From the NCBI RefSeq assembly GCF_052113205.1, contig NZ_JBFRCU010000008.1, forward strand, positions 62,001 to 126,000: a DNA stretch of 64,000 nucleotides, in the 5' to 3' direction. A program made the position numbers and the translations under genes. The stretch comes from Inquilinus sp052113205 (GTDB lineage Bacteria; Pseudomonadota; Alphaproteobacteria; DSM-16000; Inquilinaceae). Below the pieces are notes generated by a model that searched no databases, had not been told where the DNA came from, and saw nothing but the letters and a program-made list of their open reading frames with translations. Positions 43,312-52,399 of the stretch are shown here, in pieces (the stretch's first letter is position 1; each line of letters begins with the position of its first letter).

Positions 43312-44652
43312 ATGAGCAAGCGTCAGATCACCTTCGGCGTCATGCTGCAGGGCCCCGGCGGCCACATGAATGCCTGGAAGCACCCCAGCGTGCCGCCCGA
43401 TGCCAGCGTCAATTTCGGCTTCTATCTGGACAATGCCCGCAAGGCCGAGGCCGCCGGCATCGCCTTCGCCTTCATCGCCGACGGCCTCTACATCAACGAG
43501 AAGTCGATCCCGCATTTCCTGAACCGGTTCGAGCCGATCTCGATCCTGTCGGCGCTGGCCGCGGTGACCTCGAAGATCGGGCTGGTCGGCACGCTGTCGA
43601 CCTCCTACAGCGACCCGTTCACCGTCGCCCGGCAGTTCGCCACCATCGACGCCATCAGCGGCGGACGGGCCGGCTGGAACGCGGTGACCTCGCCGCTCGA
43701 GGGCTCCGGCCGCAACTACAGCCGCGAGCATCCGGAGCACGGGCTGCGCTACGAGATCGCCCAGGAATATCTCGAAGTCGTGAAGGGCCTGTGGGACAGC
43801 TGGGACGACGACGCCTTCATCCGCGACCGCGCCACTGGCCGCTTCGTGGATTTCGGCAAGATGCGCCGGCTGGATCACAAGGGACGGTTCTTCTCGGTCG
43901 AAGGGCCGCTGAACATCGGCCGCTCGGCCCAGGGCCAGCCGGTGCTGTTCCAGGCCGGCGCCTCGGATGACGGCATCCGGCTGGCCGGGCACCATGCCGA
44001 CGCCGTGTTCACCAATGGCGGGCCGATCGAGGACGCCAAGGTCTTCTACAAGCAGGTCAAGGACAGCGCGGTAGCCCATGGCCGCCGGCCCGACGACGTG
44101 AAGATCTTCCCCGGCATCGGGCCGATTGTCGGCGCCACCGCGGCGGAGGCGGAGGAGAAGTACCGCGCCATCCGCGATCTGCTGTCGATCGACGAGGCGC
44201 TGCTGTATCTCGGCCGCTTCTTCGACCATCACGATTTCAGCCAATACCCGCTGGACGGGCCGTTCCCGGACCTCGGTGACATCGGCAAGAACAGCTTCCG
44301 CGCCACCACCGACGGGATCAAGCGCACAGCGAGGGAGCGCAACCTGACCCTGCGCGAGGTGGCGCTGGAGACGGCGACCCGGCGGACCTTGATCGGCACG
44401 CCGGAGACGGTGGCCGACGAGCTGGTCCGCTGGGTGGAGGAGGGGGCATCCGACGGCTTCATTCTCGGCTTCCCGGTGCTGGGCCAGGGGCTCGATGATT
44501 TCATCCGCCACATCCTGCCCGTGCTGCAGGAGCGTGGCCATTTCGACCCGGTGCTGCACGGCACCACGCTGCGCGACCATCTCGGCCTGCCCTATCGCGA
44601 AAGCCGCCACGCGGGGGAGCCCGCGCGCGAGCCCGTCCGGGCCGCCCGCTGA
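43312..44652 (+). CDS. NtaA/SnaA/DszA-family FMNH2-dependent monooxygenase (YxeK-like)
   Basis: A 446-residue LLM monooxygenase of the NtaA/SnaA/DszA group: GVMLQGPGGHMNAWKHP at the start, then GLVGTLSTSYSDPFTVARQFATID, GRAGWNAVTS, and QPVLFQAGASDDG. Members oxidise nitrilotriacetate, dibenzothiophene sulfone or S-modified N-acetylcysteines. Its stop overlaps the start of an M20 deacylase (TGATG), and a GNAT acetyltransferase plus amino-acid ABC genes follow, which matches the Bacillus yxe set (YxeK here). The likely reaction is therefore oxidative cleavage of an S-substituted N-acetylcysteine. Confidence 0.87.
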   Translation: MSKRQITFGVMLQGPGGHMNAWKHPSVPPDASVNFGFYLDNARKAEAAGIAFAFIADGLYINEKSIPHFLNRFEPISILSALAAVTSKIGLVGTLSTSYSDPFTVARQFATIDAISGGRAGWNAVTSPLEGSGRNYSREHPEHGLRYEIAQEYLEVVKGLWDSWDDDAFIRDRATGRFVDFGKMRRLDHKGRFFSVEGPLNIGRSAQGQPVLFQAGASDDGIRLAGHHADAVFTNGGPIEDAKVFYKQVKDSAVAHGRRPDDVKIFPGIGPIVGATAAEAEEKYRAIRDLLSIDEALLYLGRFFDHHDFSQYPLDGPFPDLGDIGKNSFRATTDGIKRTARERNLTLREVALETATRRTLIGTPETVADELVRWVEEGASDGFILGFPVLGQGLDDFIRHILPVLQERGHFDPVLHGTTLRDHLGLPYRESRHAGEPAREPVRAAR

Positions 44653-45821
44653 TGGCGGATGACGGCATCGCCGTGGGCGTCGAGGCCCATCGCGAGGCGA
44701 TGGTGGCGCTGCGCCGCGACCTGCACCACCATCCCGAGCTGGCCTATCGCGAGCGGCGCACCGGCGACCTGGTGGCGGAAGCGCTCTCGTCCTGGGGCTA
44801 CGAGGTCCATCGCGGCCTGGGCGGCACTGGCGTGGTCGGCACGCTGGCGCTGGGCGATGGGCCGCGCCGGGTCGGCATCCGCGCCGACATGGACGCGCTG
44901 CCGATCGCCGAGGCCACGAACCTGCCCTATGCCAGCGGCACGGCTGGGGTGATGCATGCCTGCGGCCATGACGGGCACACCGCCAGCCTGCTGACGGCGG
45001 CCCGGGTTCTGGCCGAGCGGCGCGGCTTTTCGGGCACGCTGCACCTGATCTTCCAGCCGGCGGAGGAGGGCGGCGCCGGCGCCCGCCGGATGATCCGGGA
45101 CGGGCTGTTCGAGCGCTTCCCCTGCGACGCCGTCTACGGGCTGCACAACTGGCCTGGCGTGCCGCTGGGACGATTCGGCTTCATCGCCGGTCCGGCCATG
45201 GCCGCGGCCGACCGGGTGACGATCCGCGTGGTCGGCCGCGGCGGCCACGGCGCCGTGCCGCAGCAGACCGTCGATCCGGTGGTGGCCTCGGCCTCGCTGG
45301 TGATGGCGCTGCAGAGCGTGGTGTCGCGCAATGTCAGCCCGCTCGACGCCGCGGTGGTGACGGTCGGCGCCATTCATGGCGGCACGGCGGCGAATGTGAT
45401 CCCGGATGCGGTCGAGCTGCAGCTGACCGTCCGCAGCTTCAGGCCGGAGGTGCGGGATCGGATCGAAGCGCGCATCACCGGCCTAGCCAAGGCCCAGGCC
45501 GAGAGCTATGGCGCCGTGGCCGAGATCGAATATCTGCGCGGCTATCCGGTGCTGGTGAACCACGCGGCGGAGACCGACTTCGCCCGCCAGGTGGCGGCGG
45601 AGCAGTTCGGCGCCGACCGGATCGAGGCCGGGTTCTCGCCGATCACCGCCAGCGAAGACTTCGCCTACATGCTGGAGGAGCGGCCGGGCAGCTATCTCTT
45701 TCTCGGCAACGGCGACAGCGCCGCTTTGCACAGCCCGCACTACAACTTCAACGACGGGATCCTGCCCGTCGCCGCCCGCTACTGGGTGGCCCTGGCGGAG
45801 CGGTATCTGGCGGCGGGATAG
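44652..45821 (+). CDS. M20-family amidohydrolase/N-deacylase (YxeP/hippurate hydrolase-like)
   Basis: A 389-residue M20D metallo-amidohydrolase. Motifs: GIRADMDALPI (catalytic Asp region), HACGHDGHTA (metal ligands), FQPAEEGGAGA (catalytic Glu and ligand), LHNWPGVPLG and the lid/dimer domain around 180-290. It would remove the N-acetyl or similar group from an amino acid derivative, the last step in an acetylate-oxidise-deacetylate route to cysteine. It overlaps the upstream monooxygenase by one base. The closest general annotations would be hippurate hydrolase or N-acyl amino acid amidohydrolase. Confidence 0.9.
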   Translation: MADDGIAVGVEAHREAMVALRRDLHHHPELAYRERRTGDLVAEALSSWGYEVHRGLGGTGVVGTLALGDGPRRVGIRADMDALPIAEATNLPYASGTAGVMHACGHDGHTASLLTAARVLAERRGFSGTLHLIFQPAEEGGAGARRMIRDGLFERFPCDAVYGLHNWPGVPLGRFGFIAGPAMAAADRVTIRVVGRGGHGAVPQQTVDPVVASASLVMALQSVVSRNVSPLDAAVVTVGAIHGGTAANVIPDAVELQLTVRSFRPEVRDRIEARITGLAKAQAESYGAVAEIEYLRGYPVLVNHAAETDFARQVAAEQFGADRIEAGFSPITASEDFAYMLEERPGSYLFLGNGDSAALHSPHYNFNDGILPVAARYWVALAERYLAAG

Positions 45822-45831
45822 GCGTCTGCTC

Positions 45832-45945
45832 CTCATCGTCCTTGCGACCCCGGCCCTGAGCCGGGGGAAGCAATCCAGGGCCGCTCGCCGTGGCCGTGGC
45901 TCCTGGATTGCTTCGTCGGCTTCGCCTCCTCGCAATGACGACGGG
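45832..45945. repeat. REP-like palindromic element
   Basis: GAAGCAATCCAGG (45867-45879 region) is inverted at 45902-45914 (CCTGGATTGCTTC), with outer arms CATCGTCCTTGCGA and TCGCAATGACGA. It lies between two convergent genes. Such palindromes with GGATTGCTTCG and GCAATGACG are dispersed in alphaproteobacterial genomes and can serve as bidirectional transcript ends. Confidence 0.7.
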
Positions 45946-45952
45946 GCGTGGG

Positions 45953-46465
45953 TCACGCCGTCCGGCGCACCGCCGGCGCCAACACGCTGATGTCCTTCTC
46001 GAAAGGCAGCTTGCCGTGGATCTCCGGGTCGACCGCGGTGTCGAACAGGGCGGTGTAGCCGGAGCGGAGATAGAGGTTCGCGGCCTCCGGCTGGCGGAAG
46101 CCGGTGGTCAGGTAGATCCGGCTGTAGCCCTGCCGCGCCGCCTGCGCCTCCAGCTCCACCAGCACCCGGCGCGCCAGGCCCTGGCGGCGCAGGTCGGCAT
46201 GGGTCCAGACCCGCTTCATCTCGGCGGTGTGCTCGTCATAGCGCTTGAAGGCACCGCCGGCGATGGCGGCGCCGTCGCGCAGCAGCAGCAGGAAGGCGCC
46301 GTCCGGCGGCGCGAACACCTCCGCCGGATAGCGGTTCATCTCCTTGACCCCGTCGCCCCGACCCCAATAGTCGCCATAGCGCGTGTCGTATTCCCAGGTC
46401 AGGGCCTGGATCAGCGGCTGCGCCAGCGGGTCCAGCGGCGTGGTGTAGAGGAATCTGTCGGTCAT
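45953..46465 (-). CDS. GNAT-family N-acetyltransferase (YxeL/SnaA-like)
   Basis: A 170-residue acetyltransferase. The acetyl-CoA binding motif is LRRQGLARRVLVELEAQAARQG (Q/RxxGxG/A core RRQGLA), followed by IYLTTGFRQPEAANLYLRSGY, the typical C-terminal GNAT strand-helix. ATG 46465 begins the domain. It is the distal gene of the leftward set after the binding protein and the permease-ATPase fusion. In the yxe-type pathway it would N-acetylate the imported S-substituted cysteine before oxidation by the monooxygenase. Confidence 0.85.
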   Translation of the reverse strand: MTDRFLYTTPLDPLAQPLIQALTWEYDTRYGDYWGRGDGVKEMNRYPAEVFAPPDGAFLLLLRDGAAIAGGAFKRYDEHTAEMKRVWTHADLRRQGLARRVLVELEAQAARQGYSRIYLTTGFRQPEAANLYLRSGYTALFDTAVDPEIHGKLPFEKDISVLAPAVRRTA

Positions 46466-46528
46466 CGCGGTGTTGCCTGTTCGGGGCGGGGAAGGGCGGC
46501 CGCGACGGTCGCGGCCGCAGGTTCTGGC

Positions 46529-47467
46529 TCAGACCTTCGGCAGGCCGGGCGGGTTGGTGCGCGACTGCTCGATCGCCTCGGCGGTCAGGTTCCAGCGCTC
46601 CAGCGCCGCGCGGTACGTGCCGTTGGCGATCAGCGAATTGATCGCCAGGGTCAGGGCGTCGGCCAGGCCGGCACCCTTGCGGGTGGTGATCGCGATCTCC
46701 GCCGTCAGCGGCCAGCCGCCGTTGATCACGCCGACCGGCCGGGTCTTGCCGCCGACCGCCGCGGCATAGGCCAGGCGGGAGTTCGGGTTGATCTCGACAT
46801 CGGCGCGGCCGGAGGTCAGCGCCAGCTGCGACGCGCCGTTGTCGTCGAAGTACAGGAACTCCGCTGGCTTCAGCCCCGCCGCCACGTTCTGGCGGTCCCA
46901 CTCGACCACGATCTTCTCCTGGTTGGTGCCGGCGCCGACGATGATCTTCAGCCCGGCGATGTCCTTCGGCTCCTTGATCGACTGGATCGGGCTGTTCAGG
47001 GGCACATAGGCGCCGAGCACGTCCTGGCGGTAGGAGGAGAAGTCGAAGCGCTGCTTGCGCTCCTCGGTCACCGTCACGTTGCTGATCACGGCGTCGAACC
47101 GGCCCGAGACCAGGCCCAGCGGCCAGTCGGCCCAGGCCACCGGCACGAACTCGACCTTCCGCCCCAGCGCTTCCGCCACCAGCGAGGCCAGGTCGGCATC
47201 GGTGCCGACCACGGTCTTGGCATCCGAGGCGTAGGTGTTCAGCGGCGGATCGCCGACGCTGACGCCGACGGTGAACACCCCGTCCTTGACGAATTTGAAA
47301 TCGGGCGAGACGGCGGCGACCGCCGCATCGACCTTCTGGGTGTGGATCCGGCCGGCCTGCTCCGGGCTGAGATCGAAGGCCTTGGTCTGCGCCTGGGCAC
47401 CGAGGGCGGTGAGGAGAGCGGCGGCGATGCCGATGGCCGCAGCGGCCGCGTTCCGGCGGATGGACAT
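46529..47467 (-). CDS. Amino-acid-type ABC substrate-binding protein (SBP_bac_3), copy 1
   Basis: A 312-residue family 3 binding protein with a Sec signal (AAAIGIAAALLTALGAQAQ). Family sequence: GVSVGDPPLNTYASDAKTVVGTDADLASLVAEAL, GRFDAVISNVTVTEERKQRFDFSSYRQD and IAGLKIIVGAGTNQE. It is closely related to the protein encoded at 49574, which shares most of these stretches. It is 72 bases after the permease-ATPase fusion and 63 before the GNAT gene, so it is part of one uptake and processing unit. Confidence 0.9.
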   Translation of the reverse strand: MSIRRNAAAAAIGIAAALLTALGAQAQTKAFDLSPEQAGRIHTQKVDAAVAAVSPDFKFVKDGVFTVGVSVGDPPLNTYASDAKTVVGTDADLASLVAEALGRKVEFVPVAWADWPLGLVSGRFDAVISNVTVTEERKQRFDFSSYRQDVLGAYVPLNSPIQSIKEPKDIAGLKIIVGAGTNQEKIVVEWDRQNVAAGLKPAEFLYFDDNGASQLALTSGRADVEINPNSRLAYAAAVGGKTRPVGVINGGWPLTAEIAITTRKGAGLADALTLAINSLIANGTYRAALERWNLTAEAIEQSRTNPPGLPKV

Positions 47468-47539
47468 GGTGGGACTCCTGATTTCTGGACTGATGGACAG
47501 CGGCGGCGTGGGGAACCCGGCGGCGAGGCCGGGAAGGGG

Positions 47540-49378
47540 CTAGAGGACCTTGGCCAGGAACTCGGCGGTCCGGGGGTGCCTCGGCGCGGTGAAGACCTGG
47601 GATGGCGGGCCCTGCTCCAGGATCCGGCCGCCATCCATGAACACGACGCTGTCGGCGACCTCGCGGGCGAAGCCGATCTCATGGGTGACGATCACCAGCG
47701 TAGTGCCGGACCGGGCCAGAGCGCGGATCACGTCCAGCACTTCGCCGACCAGCTCGGGGTCGAGGGCGGAGGTCGGCTCGTCGAACAGCAGCACCTTGGG
47801 TTTCAGCGCCAAAGCACGGGCGATGGCGACGCGCTGCTGCTGGCCGCCGGACAGCTGGCGCGGATAGGAATGGGCCTTGTCGCTCAGCCCCACCCGGGCG
47901 AGGAGAGACAGGGCCTCCGCCGTCGCCTCCGCCTTCGACCGCCGGCGCAGTGCGACCGGCGCCTCGATCACATTCTCCAGCACCGTCAGATGCGGGAACA
48001 GGTTGAAGGTCTGGAACACCATGCCGACCTCGGCCCGGCGCTTCAGGATCTCGGCTTCCTTCAGCTCGTACAGGGTGTCGCCGCGCTCGCGGTAGCCCAG
48101 CAGCGCGCCGTCGACGGTGATGAAGCCGGCATCGACCTTTTCCAGATGGTTGATGCTGCGCAGCAGCGTCGACTTGCCGGAGCCGGAGGGGCCGAGGATC
48201 ACGGTGACGTCGCCGGACGGGATGGTCAGGCTGACCTCGTCCAGCACCTTCAGCGACCCGAAGCTCTTCGACACGCCCTGGATCCGCACCTCGCCGCGGG
48301 CGCTGGACAGCGGCTGCCAGACGGCTTGGGGCACCGGCGCCGCGATGACCGGCAGGGCCGCGACAGGCTCGGCCGCGACCGGCTCGGTCTGGCGGCCGGC
48401 GCGCCAGGCCTTCAGCCGCTGGATCGGCGTCGGCGGCAGGGTGCGCAGCGCGCCGCGGGCGAAGTGCCGCTCGATGTAGAACTGGATGACCGACAGCGCG
48501 ATCATGATGATCAGGTACCAGACGGTCGCGACCATCAGCAGCGGGATCACCGCCAGGTTGCGGCGGTAGATCACCTGCACCGTGTAGAACAGCTCCGGCA
48601 GCGCCAGCACGTAGACCATGGACGTGCCCTTGGCCAGGCTGATCAGCTCGTTGAAGGCGGTCGGCAGGATCGCCCGCATCGCCTGCGGCAGGACGATGCG
48701 GAAGGCCTGGCGCCGGCGCGGCAGGCCCAGCGCCGCCGCGGCCTCCAGCTGGCCCTGGTCGACCGACAGGATGCCGCCGCGGATGATCTCGGCCGAGAAG
48801 GCGGCCTGGTTCAGGCTCAGGCCCAGAAGCGCCGCGGCATAGGGGCCGAGCAGCGAGACCGTCGGATACTCGCCGAAGACGATGTCGGTGAAGGGGATGC
48901 CCAGCCGGACCGTCTCGTACAGGTAGCCCAGGTTGAACAGGATCAGCAGCAGCACGATCAGCGGGATCGAGCGCAGCAGCCAGATGTAGCCCCAGGCCAG
49001 GCCGGACAGCAGCGGCGACTTCGACACCCGCGCCAAGGCCAAGCCGGTGCCCAGCAGGAAGCCGAGGGCGGAACCGACGGCTGTCAGCAGGATGGTGCGG
49101 CCCAGCCCGTCCATCACCGGCTCGGCGAAGAACCATTCGGCGAAGACGCCCCACTCCCAGCGCTCATTGGTCAGGATCGAGTGCAGCACCGCGATCATGA
49201 CGACCACTGCGGCCAGGCTGCCGGCGGTGCGGCCGGGGTGGCGGGCGCCGACCACCCGGTGGCGGGAATAGTCGCGCGCCTCGGGCTGGTCCCGGCGCCG
49301 CACAGCCTCGGGCGCGGCCTCCGCCAGGCGGGGCAGGAGGAGCGGGCGGTCCTGCAGGTCGATGTCTTGGCTGGTCAT
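47540..49378 (-). CDS. Fused amino-acid ABC transporter permease-ATPase
   Basis: A 612-residue fusion. Residues about 45-310 are a His/Glu/Gln-type permease with the EAA-like loop EAAAALGLPRRRQAFRIVLPQAMRAILP; about 355-612 are the ATPase with GPSGSGKST, LSGGQQQRVAIARAL, VLLFDEPTSALDP and the H-loop VTHEI. A proline- and alanine-rich linker joins them. These are normally two genes. ATG 49378 is preferred over an in-frame TTG at 49390. It pairs with the downstream binding protein and probably also serves the paralogue encoded divergently at 49574. Confidence 0.88.
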   Translation of the reverse strand: MTSQDIDLQDRPLLLPRLAEAAPEAVRRRDQPEARDYSRHRVVGARHPGRTAGSLAAVVVMIAVLHSILTNERWEWGVFAEWFFAEPVMDGLGRTILLTAVGSALGFLLGTGLALARVSKSPLLSGLAWGYIWLLRSIPLIVLLLILFNLGYLYETVRLGIPFTDIVFGEYPTVSLLGPYAAALLGLSLNQAAFSAEIIRGGILSVDQGQLEAAAALGLPRRRQAFRIVLPQAMRAILPTAFNELISLAKGTSMVYVLALPELFYTVQVIYRRNLAVIPLLMVATVWYLIIMIALSVIQFYIERHFARGALRTLPPTPIQRLKAWRAGRQTEPVAAEPVAALPVIAAPVPQAVWQPLSSARGEVRIQGVSKSFGSLKVLDEVSLTIPSGDVTVILGPSGSGKSTLLRSINHLEKVDAGFITVDGALLGYRERGDTLYELKEAEILKRRAEVGMVFQTFNLFPHLTVLENVIEAPVALRRRSKAEATAEALSLLARVGLSDKAHSYPRQLSGGQQQRVAIARALALKPKVLLFDEPTSALDPELVGEVLDVIRALARSGTTLVIVTHEIGFAREVADSVVFMDGGRILEQGPPSQVFTAPRHPRTAEFLAKVL

Positions 49379-49573
49379 GCGGTCTCGCAATCGGCTGTCG
49401 CTGCCTGGTGCCGCCGGACCGCAAGGCGGCCCGCCGATCAGATATAACAGTTAAAACATGCATAAATTGCAGTTTCAACATACCTATTGCGCATATGTAG
49501 TTTCCTACTGTCAACTGAGTCCGTACATTGACCGGCATGATCGGTCATCGACCGCGGCCCCAGGAGGGACAGA

Positions 49574-50503
49574 ATGTTCGGATTGGTCTCCAGACGGGCG
49601 GTCGCCGCCCTGGTCATGGCCTTGGCCGCCGGCGTCGCGCCGGCCCTTGCCCAGAGCCTCGACCTGAGCCCGGAGCAGCCGGGCCGCCTGCGGGCGCAGA
49701 AGGACGAGGCGATCGCGGCCACGCTGCCGAAGGGCTTCCGATTCGCCGAGGACGGCGTCCTGACCGTGGCGGTGGCGCCGGGCCAGCCGCCGATCGCCAC
49801 CTATGCGACCGATGCGCGGACCGTCATCGGCGCCGACCCGGACCTGGCCCAGCTCGTCGCCGACCTGCTGGGCCTCAAGCTCAAGCTGGTGGCCGTGGCC
49901 TGGGCGGACTGGCCGCTGGGCCTGGCCTCGGGCAAATACGACGCCGTGATCTCCAATGTCGGCGTGACCGAGGAGCGCAAGCAGCGTTTCGACTTCTCCA
50001 GCTACCGCAAGGGCCTGCACGGCTTCTATGTGAAATCCAACAGCCCGATCGGCTCGCTCAAGGAGCCGAAGGACATCGCCGGCCTGCGGATCATCACCTC
50101 ATCCGGCACCAACCAGGAGCGGATCCTGCTGGAATGGGACCGGCAGAACGTGGCCCGGGGCCTGGCCCCGGCCGAGCTGCAATACTATGACGACCAGGCC
50201 GCCTGGGGGCTGGCGATCCAGGCCGGGCGGGCCGACGCGCTGTTCAGCGTCAATGCCGCCCTGGCCTACCAGGCCCGTGACGGCAGCCTCAAGCCGGTCG
50301 GGACGGTCAGCTCCGGCTGGCCGCTGGATGCCGAGACCGGCATCACCACCCGTCGCGGCAGCGGCCTGGCCGATGCCTTCACCGCCGCGATCAACGCGCT
50401 GATCGCGGACGGCAAATACGCCGGATCGCTGGCGCGCTGGAACCTCTCCGCCGAGGCGATCGACCGGTCGCGCACGAATCCGCCCGGCCTGCCGAAGTTC
50501 TGA
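49574..50503 (+). CDS. Amino-acid-type ABC substrate-binding protein (SBP_bac_3), copy 2
   Basis: A 309-residue binding protein with a Sec signal (VAALVMALAAGVAPALA), paralogous to the 46529-47467 product: both share LSPEQxGR, AWADWPLGL, TEERKQRFDFSSYR, SGTNQE-type and SRTNPPGLPK segments. RBS AGGAGGGA is 5-6 bases before ATG 49574. It is divergent from the permease-ATPase fusion over a 195-base AT-rich region and is followed after 13 bases by another LLM monooxygenase, so its ligand is probably the substrate of that enzyme. Confidence 0.9.
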   Translation: MFGLVSRRAVAALVMALAAGVAPALAQSLDLSPEQPGRLRAQKDEAIAATLPKGFRFAEDGVLTVAVAPGQPPIATYATDARTVIGADPDLAQLVADLLGLKLKLVAVAWADWPLGLASGKYDAVISNVGVTEERKQRFDFSSYRKGLHGFYVKSNSPIGSLKEPKDIAGLRIITSSGTNQERILLEWDRQNVARGLAPAELQYYDDQAAWGLAIQAGRADALFSVNAALAYQARDGSLKPVGTVSSGWPLDAETGITTRRGSGLADAFTAAINALIADGKYAGSLARWNLSAEAIDRSRTNPPGLPKF

Positions 50504-50516
50504 CGAGGACCGCATT

Positions 50517-51569
50517 ATGGCATCGATCGACCATGCCGGGTTCCTGACCCCCGGCAGCTTCCCGGAGGCCGACCCGCAGGACGGGCTGGAGAAGGCGCTG
50601 CGCCTCTTCGCCCATGGCGAGCGGCTGGGCTTCGACAGCGCCTGGATTCGCCAGCGGCATCTCGAGCCTGGGGTGTCATCGGCCGCGGTGTTCCTGGCCG
50701 CGGCCAGCCAGCGCACCCGCCGCATCCAGCTCGGCACCGCCGTGATCCAGATCGGCTATGAGAGCCCGTACCGGCTGGCCGAGGACCTCGCCACCGTCGA
50801 CGTGCTGTCGGGCGGGCGGCTGAATGTCGGGCTCAGCGCCGGCGTCCCGCCGCATGCCGACCTGCTGGGGCCGCGCGTCTTCGACGGCGACTGGACCGGC
50901 TACGACCTGTCCTACGGCCGGGTCGAGCGCCTGGCCGACAACCTCCGCGGCGCCTATCTCGGCGAACCGGACCGGGTCGTGGTCAACGCCGCCGGCCGCC
51001 ACCGGCCCCGGCTGCAGCCCGTCGCCGAAGGGCTGGTCGACCGGCTGTGGTATGGCGGCGGGTCGCTGCGCTCCGCCGGCTGGGCCGGGCGCGCCGGCCT
51101 CAACCTGCTGATCGGCAACGTCACCTCGGGCGAGGACACCGACGACTTCTTCACCGCCCAGCGGCGCCAGCTCGACGTCTATCGCGCGGCCTGGCGCGGG
51201 GCGCGCCCGGCCCGCGTGGCCCTGGGCCGGGTGATCGTGCCCTTCGACAGCGCCGATGACTGGACCCGGGCTCGCTATGCCGAATATGCCGCCAGCCGCC
51301 GCCAGCGCACGCTGGCGCCGCAGGGCGAGCGGCGGACCCTGTTCGCGCCGGATCTCGTCGGGACGTCGGACCAGATCCTCGAGGCCCTGGCCCGGGATCC
51401 GGTGCTGGCCGAGGTGTCGGAGTTGCGGCTGGAGCTGCCCTACGAGTTCCGGCCCTTCGAATACGAGCAGATCCTGGGCGACGCGGTGCGTCATATCCTG
51501 CCGCAGCTCGGCTGGCGTGCGGCAGCGCCGGAGCGCCGCCCCGCCCCGCAGCACGCGTCGGAGGCCTGA
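50517..51569 (+). CDS. LLM-class flavin-dependent oxidoreductase
   Basis: A 350-residue luciferase-like monooxygenase: AHGERLGFDSAWIRQRHLEP, RRIQLGTAVIQIGYESPYRLAEDLATVDVLSGGRLNVGLS and the C-terminal LVGTSDQILEAL are diagnostic. GAGGA precedes ATG 50517. It forms a two-gene unit with the binding protein copy 2 and converges on the Ssu-type transporter. A reduced-flavin-dependent C-S or C-N bond cleavage is inferred; the substrate is unknown. Confidence 0.85.
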   Translation: MASIDHAGFLTPGSFPEADPQDGLEKALRLFAHGERLGFDSAWIRQRHLEPGVSSAAVFLAAASQRTRRIQLGTAVIQIGYESPYRLAEDLATVDVLSGGRLNVGLSAGVPPHADLLGPRVFDGDWTGYDLSYGRVERLADNLRGAYLGEPDRVVVNAAGRHRPRLQPVAEGLVDRLWYGGGSLRSAGWAGRAGLNLLIGNVTSGEDTDDFFTAQRRQLDVYRAAWRGARPARVALGRVIVPFDSADDWTRARYAEYAASRRQRTLAPQGERRTLFAPDLVGTSDQILEALARDPVLAEVSELRLELPYEFRPFEYEQILGDAVRHILPQLGWRAAAPERRPAPQHASEA

Positions 51570-51604
51570 GGCGCGCGGCACAGATCGCCGCGGTCCGCGC
51601 CGCC

Positions 51605-52399
51605 TTACCAGCTGGCGTCGAGGCCGAGCAGCCGCAGCGCTTCGTGCCGCAGCGCCGCCAGATGCGGGTCGCCGCGGTGGCGGGGATAGGGACGGTCGTT
51701 GACGATCTCGGCCAGGATCCGGGCCGGGCGGTCGCTCAGCACGATCACCCGGCTGGCCAGGATCAGCGCCTCCTCCACGTCGTGTGTGACGAGAAGCGCG
51801 CTGAACCCCCGGCGCTGCCAGAGATCGAGCAGCTCGCCCTGCATGGTCAGGCGGGTGAGGGAGTCGAGCTTGCCCAGCGGCTCGTCCAGGATCAGCAGGT
51901 TGGGGTCGTTGACCAAGGCGCGGGCCAGGGCCACGCGCTGGGCCATGCCGCCGGACAGCTGGCGCGGCCAGGCGCCGCCGAAGCCGGAGAGGCCGACCAG
52001 CCGCAGCGCCTCGTCGACCCGGCCGCGCCGGCTGCGCAGCAGGCCCTGGGCCTGCGGTCCCAGCGCGACATTGTCCCAGACCGTGCGCCAGGGAAACAGC
52101 GTCGGGTCCTGGAACACCACGACGCGCGAGGGCGAGGTCGAGCGGATCTCGGTGCCATCGGCGAGGATCGCGCCGGCGGTCGGCGGCTCCAGCCCCGCCA
52201 CCAGCCGCAGCAGGGTGGACTTGCCGCAGCCGGATGGGCCGAGCAGGGCGACGAACTCGCCCGGCTCGATGGTCAGGCTGATCCGGTCCAACACCGGCAG
52301 GGCGGCGCCCTCCAGCTCGAACTGATGGCTGACGTCGCGGATCTCGATCCGGGCGCCCTCCGTCCCGGCCTCGGCCTCGCGGATCGCCGCGGCTACCAT
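51605..52399 (-). CDS. Sulfonate/nitrate/taurine-type ABC transporter ATPase (SsuB-like)
   Basis: A 264-residue ATPase: GPSGCGKSTLLRLVAG, Q-loop FQDPTLFPW, LSGGMAQRVALARAL, LLILDEPLGKLDSLTR and the H-loop VTHDV. FPWRTVWDNVALG after the Q-loop is typical of the SsuB/TauB group. ATG 52399 overlaps the upstream permease gene by 7 bases; a longer frame beginning at 52534 would lie inside the permease gene. Confidence 0.9.
   Translation of the reverse strand: MVAAAIREAEAGTEGARIEIRDVSHQFELEGAALPVLDRISLTIEPGEFVALLGPSGCGKSTLLRLVAGLEPPTAGAILADGTEIRSTSPSRVVVFQDPTLFPWRTVWDNVALGPQAQGLLRSRRGRVDEALRLVGLSGFGGAWPRQLSGGMAQRVALARALVNDPNLLILDEPLGKLDSLTRLTMQGELLDLWQRRGFSALLVTHDVEEALILASRVIVLSDRPARILAEIVNDRPYPRHRGDPHLAALRHEALRLLGLDASW

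Noticed and set aside
45890..49447. A plus-strand open frame of 1185 codons
   Set aside because: It is antisense to the GNAT, binding-protein and permease-ATPase genes, has repetitive Arg/Gln/Gly-rich composition, and no domain; a product of high GC in the opposite frame.
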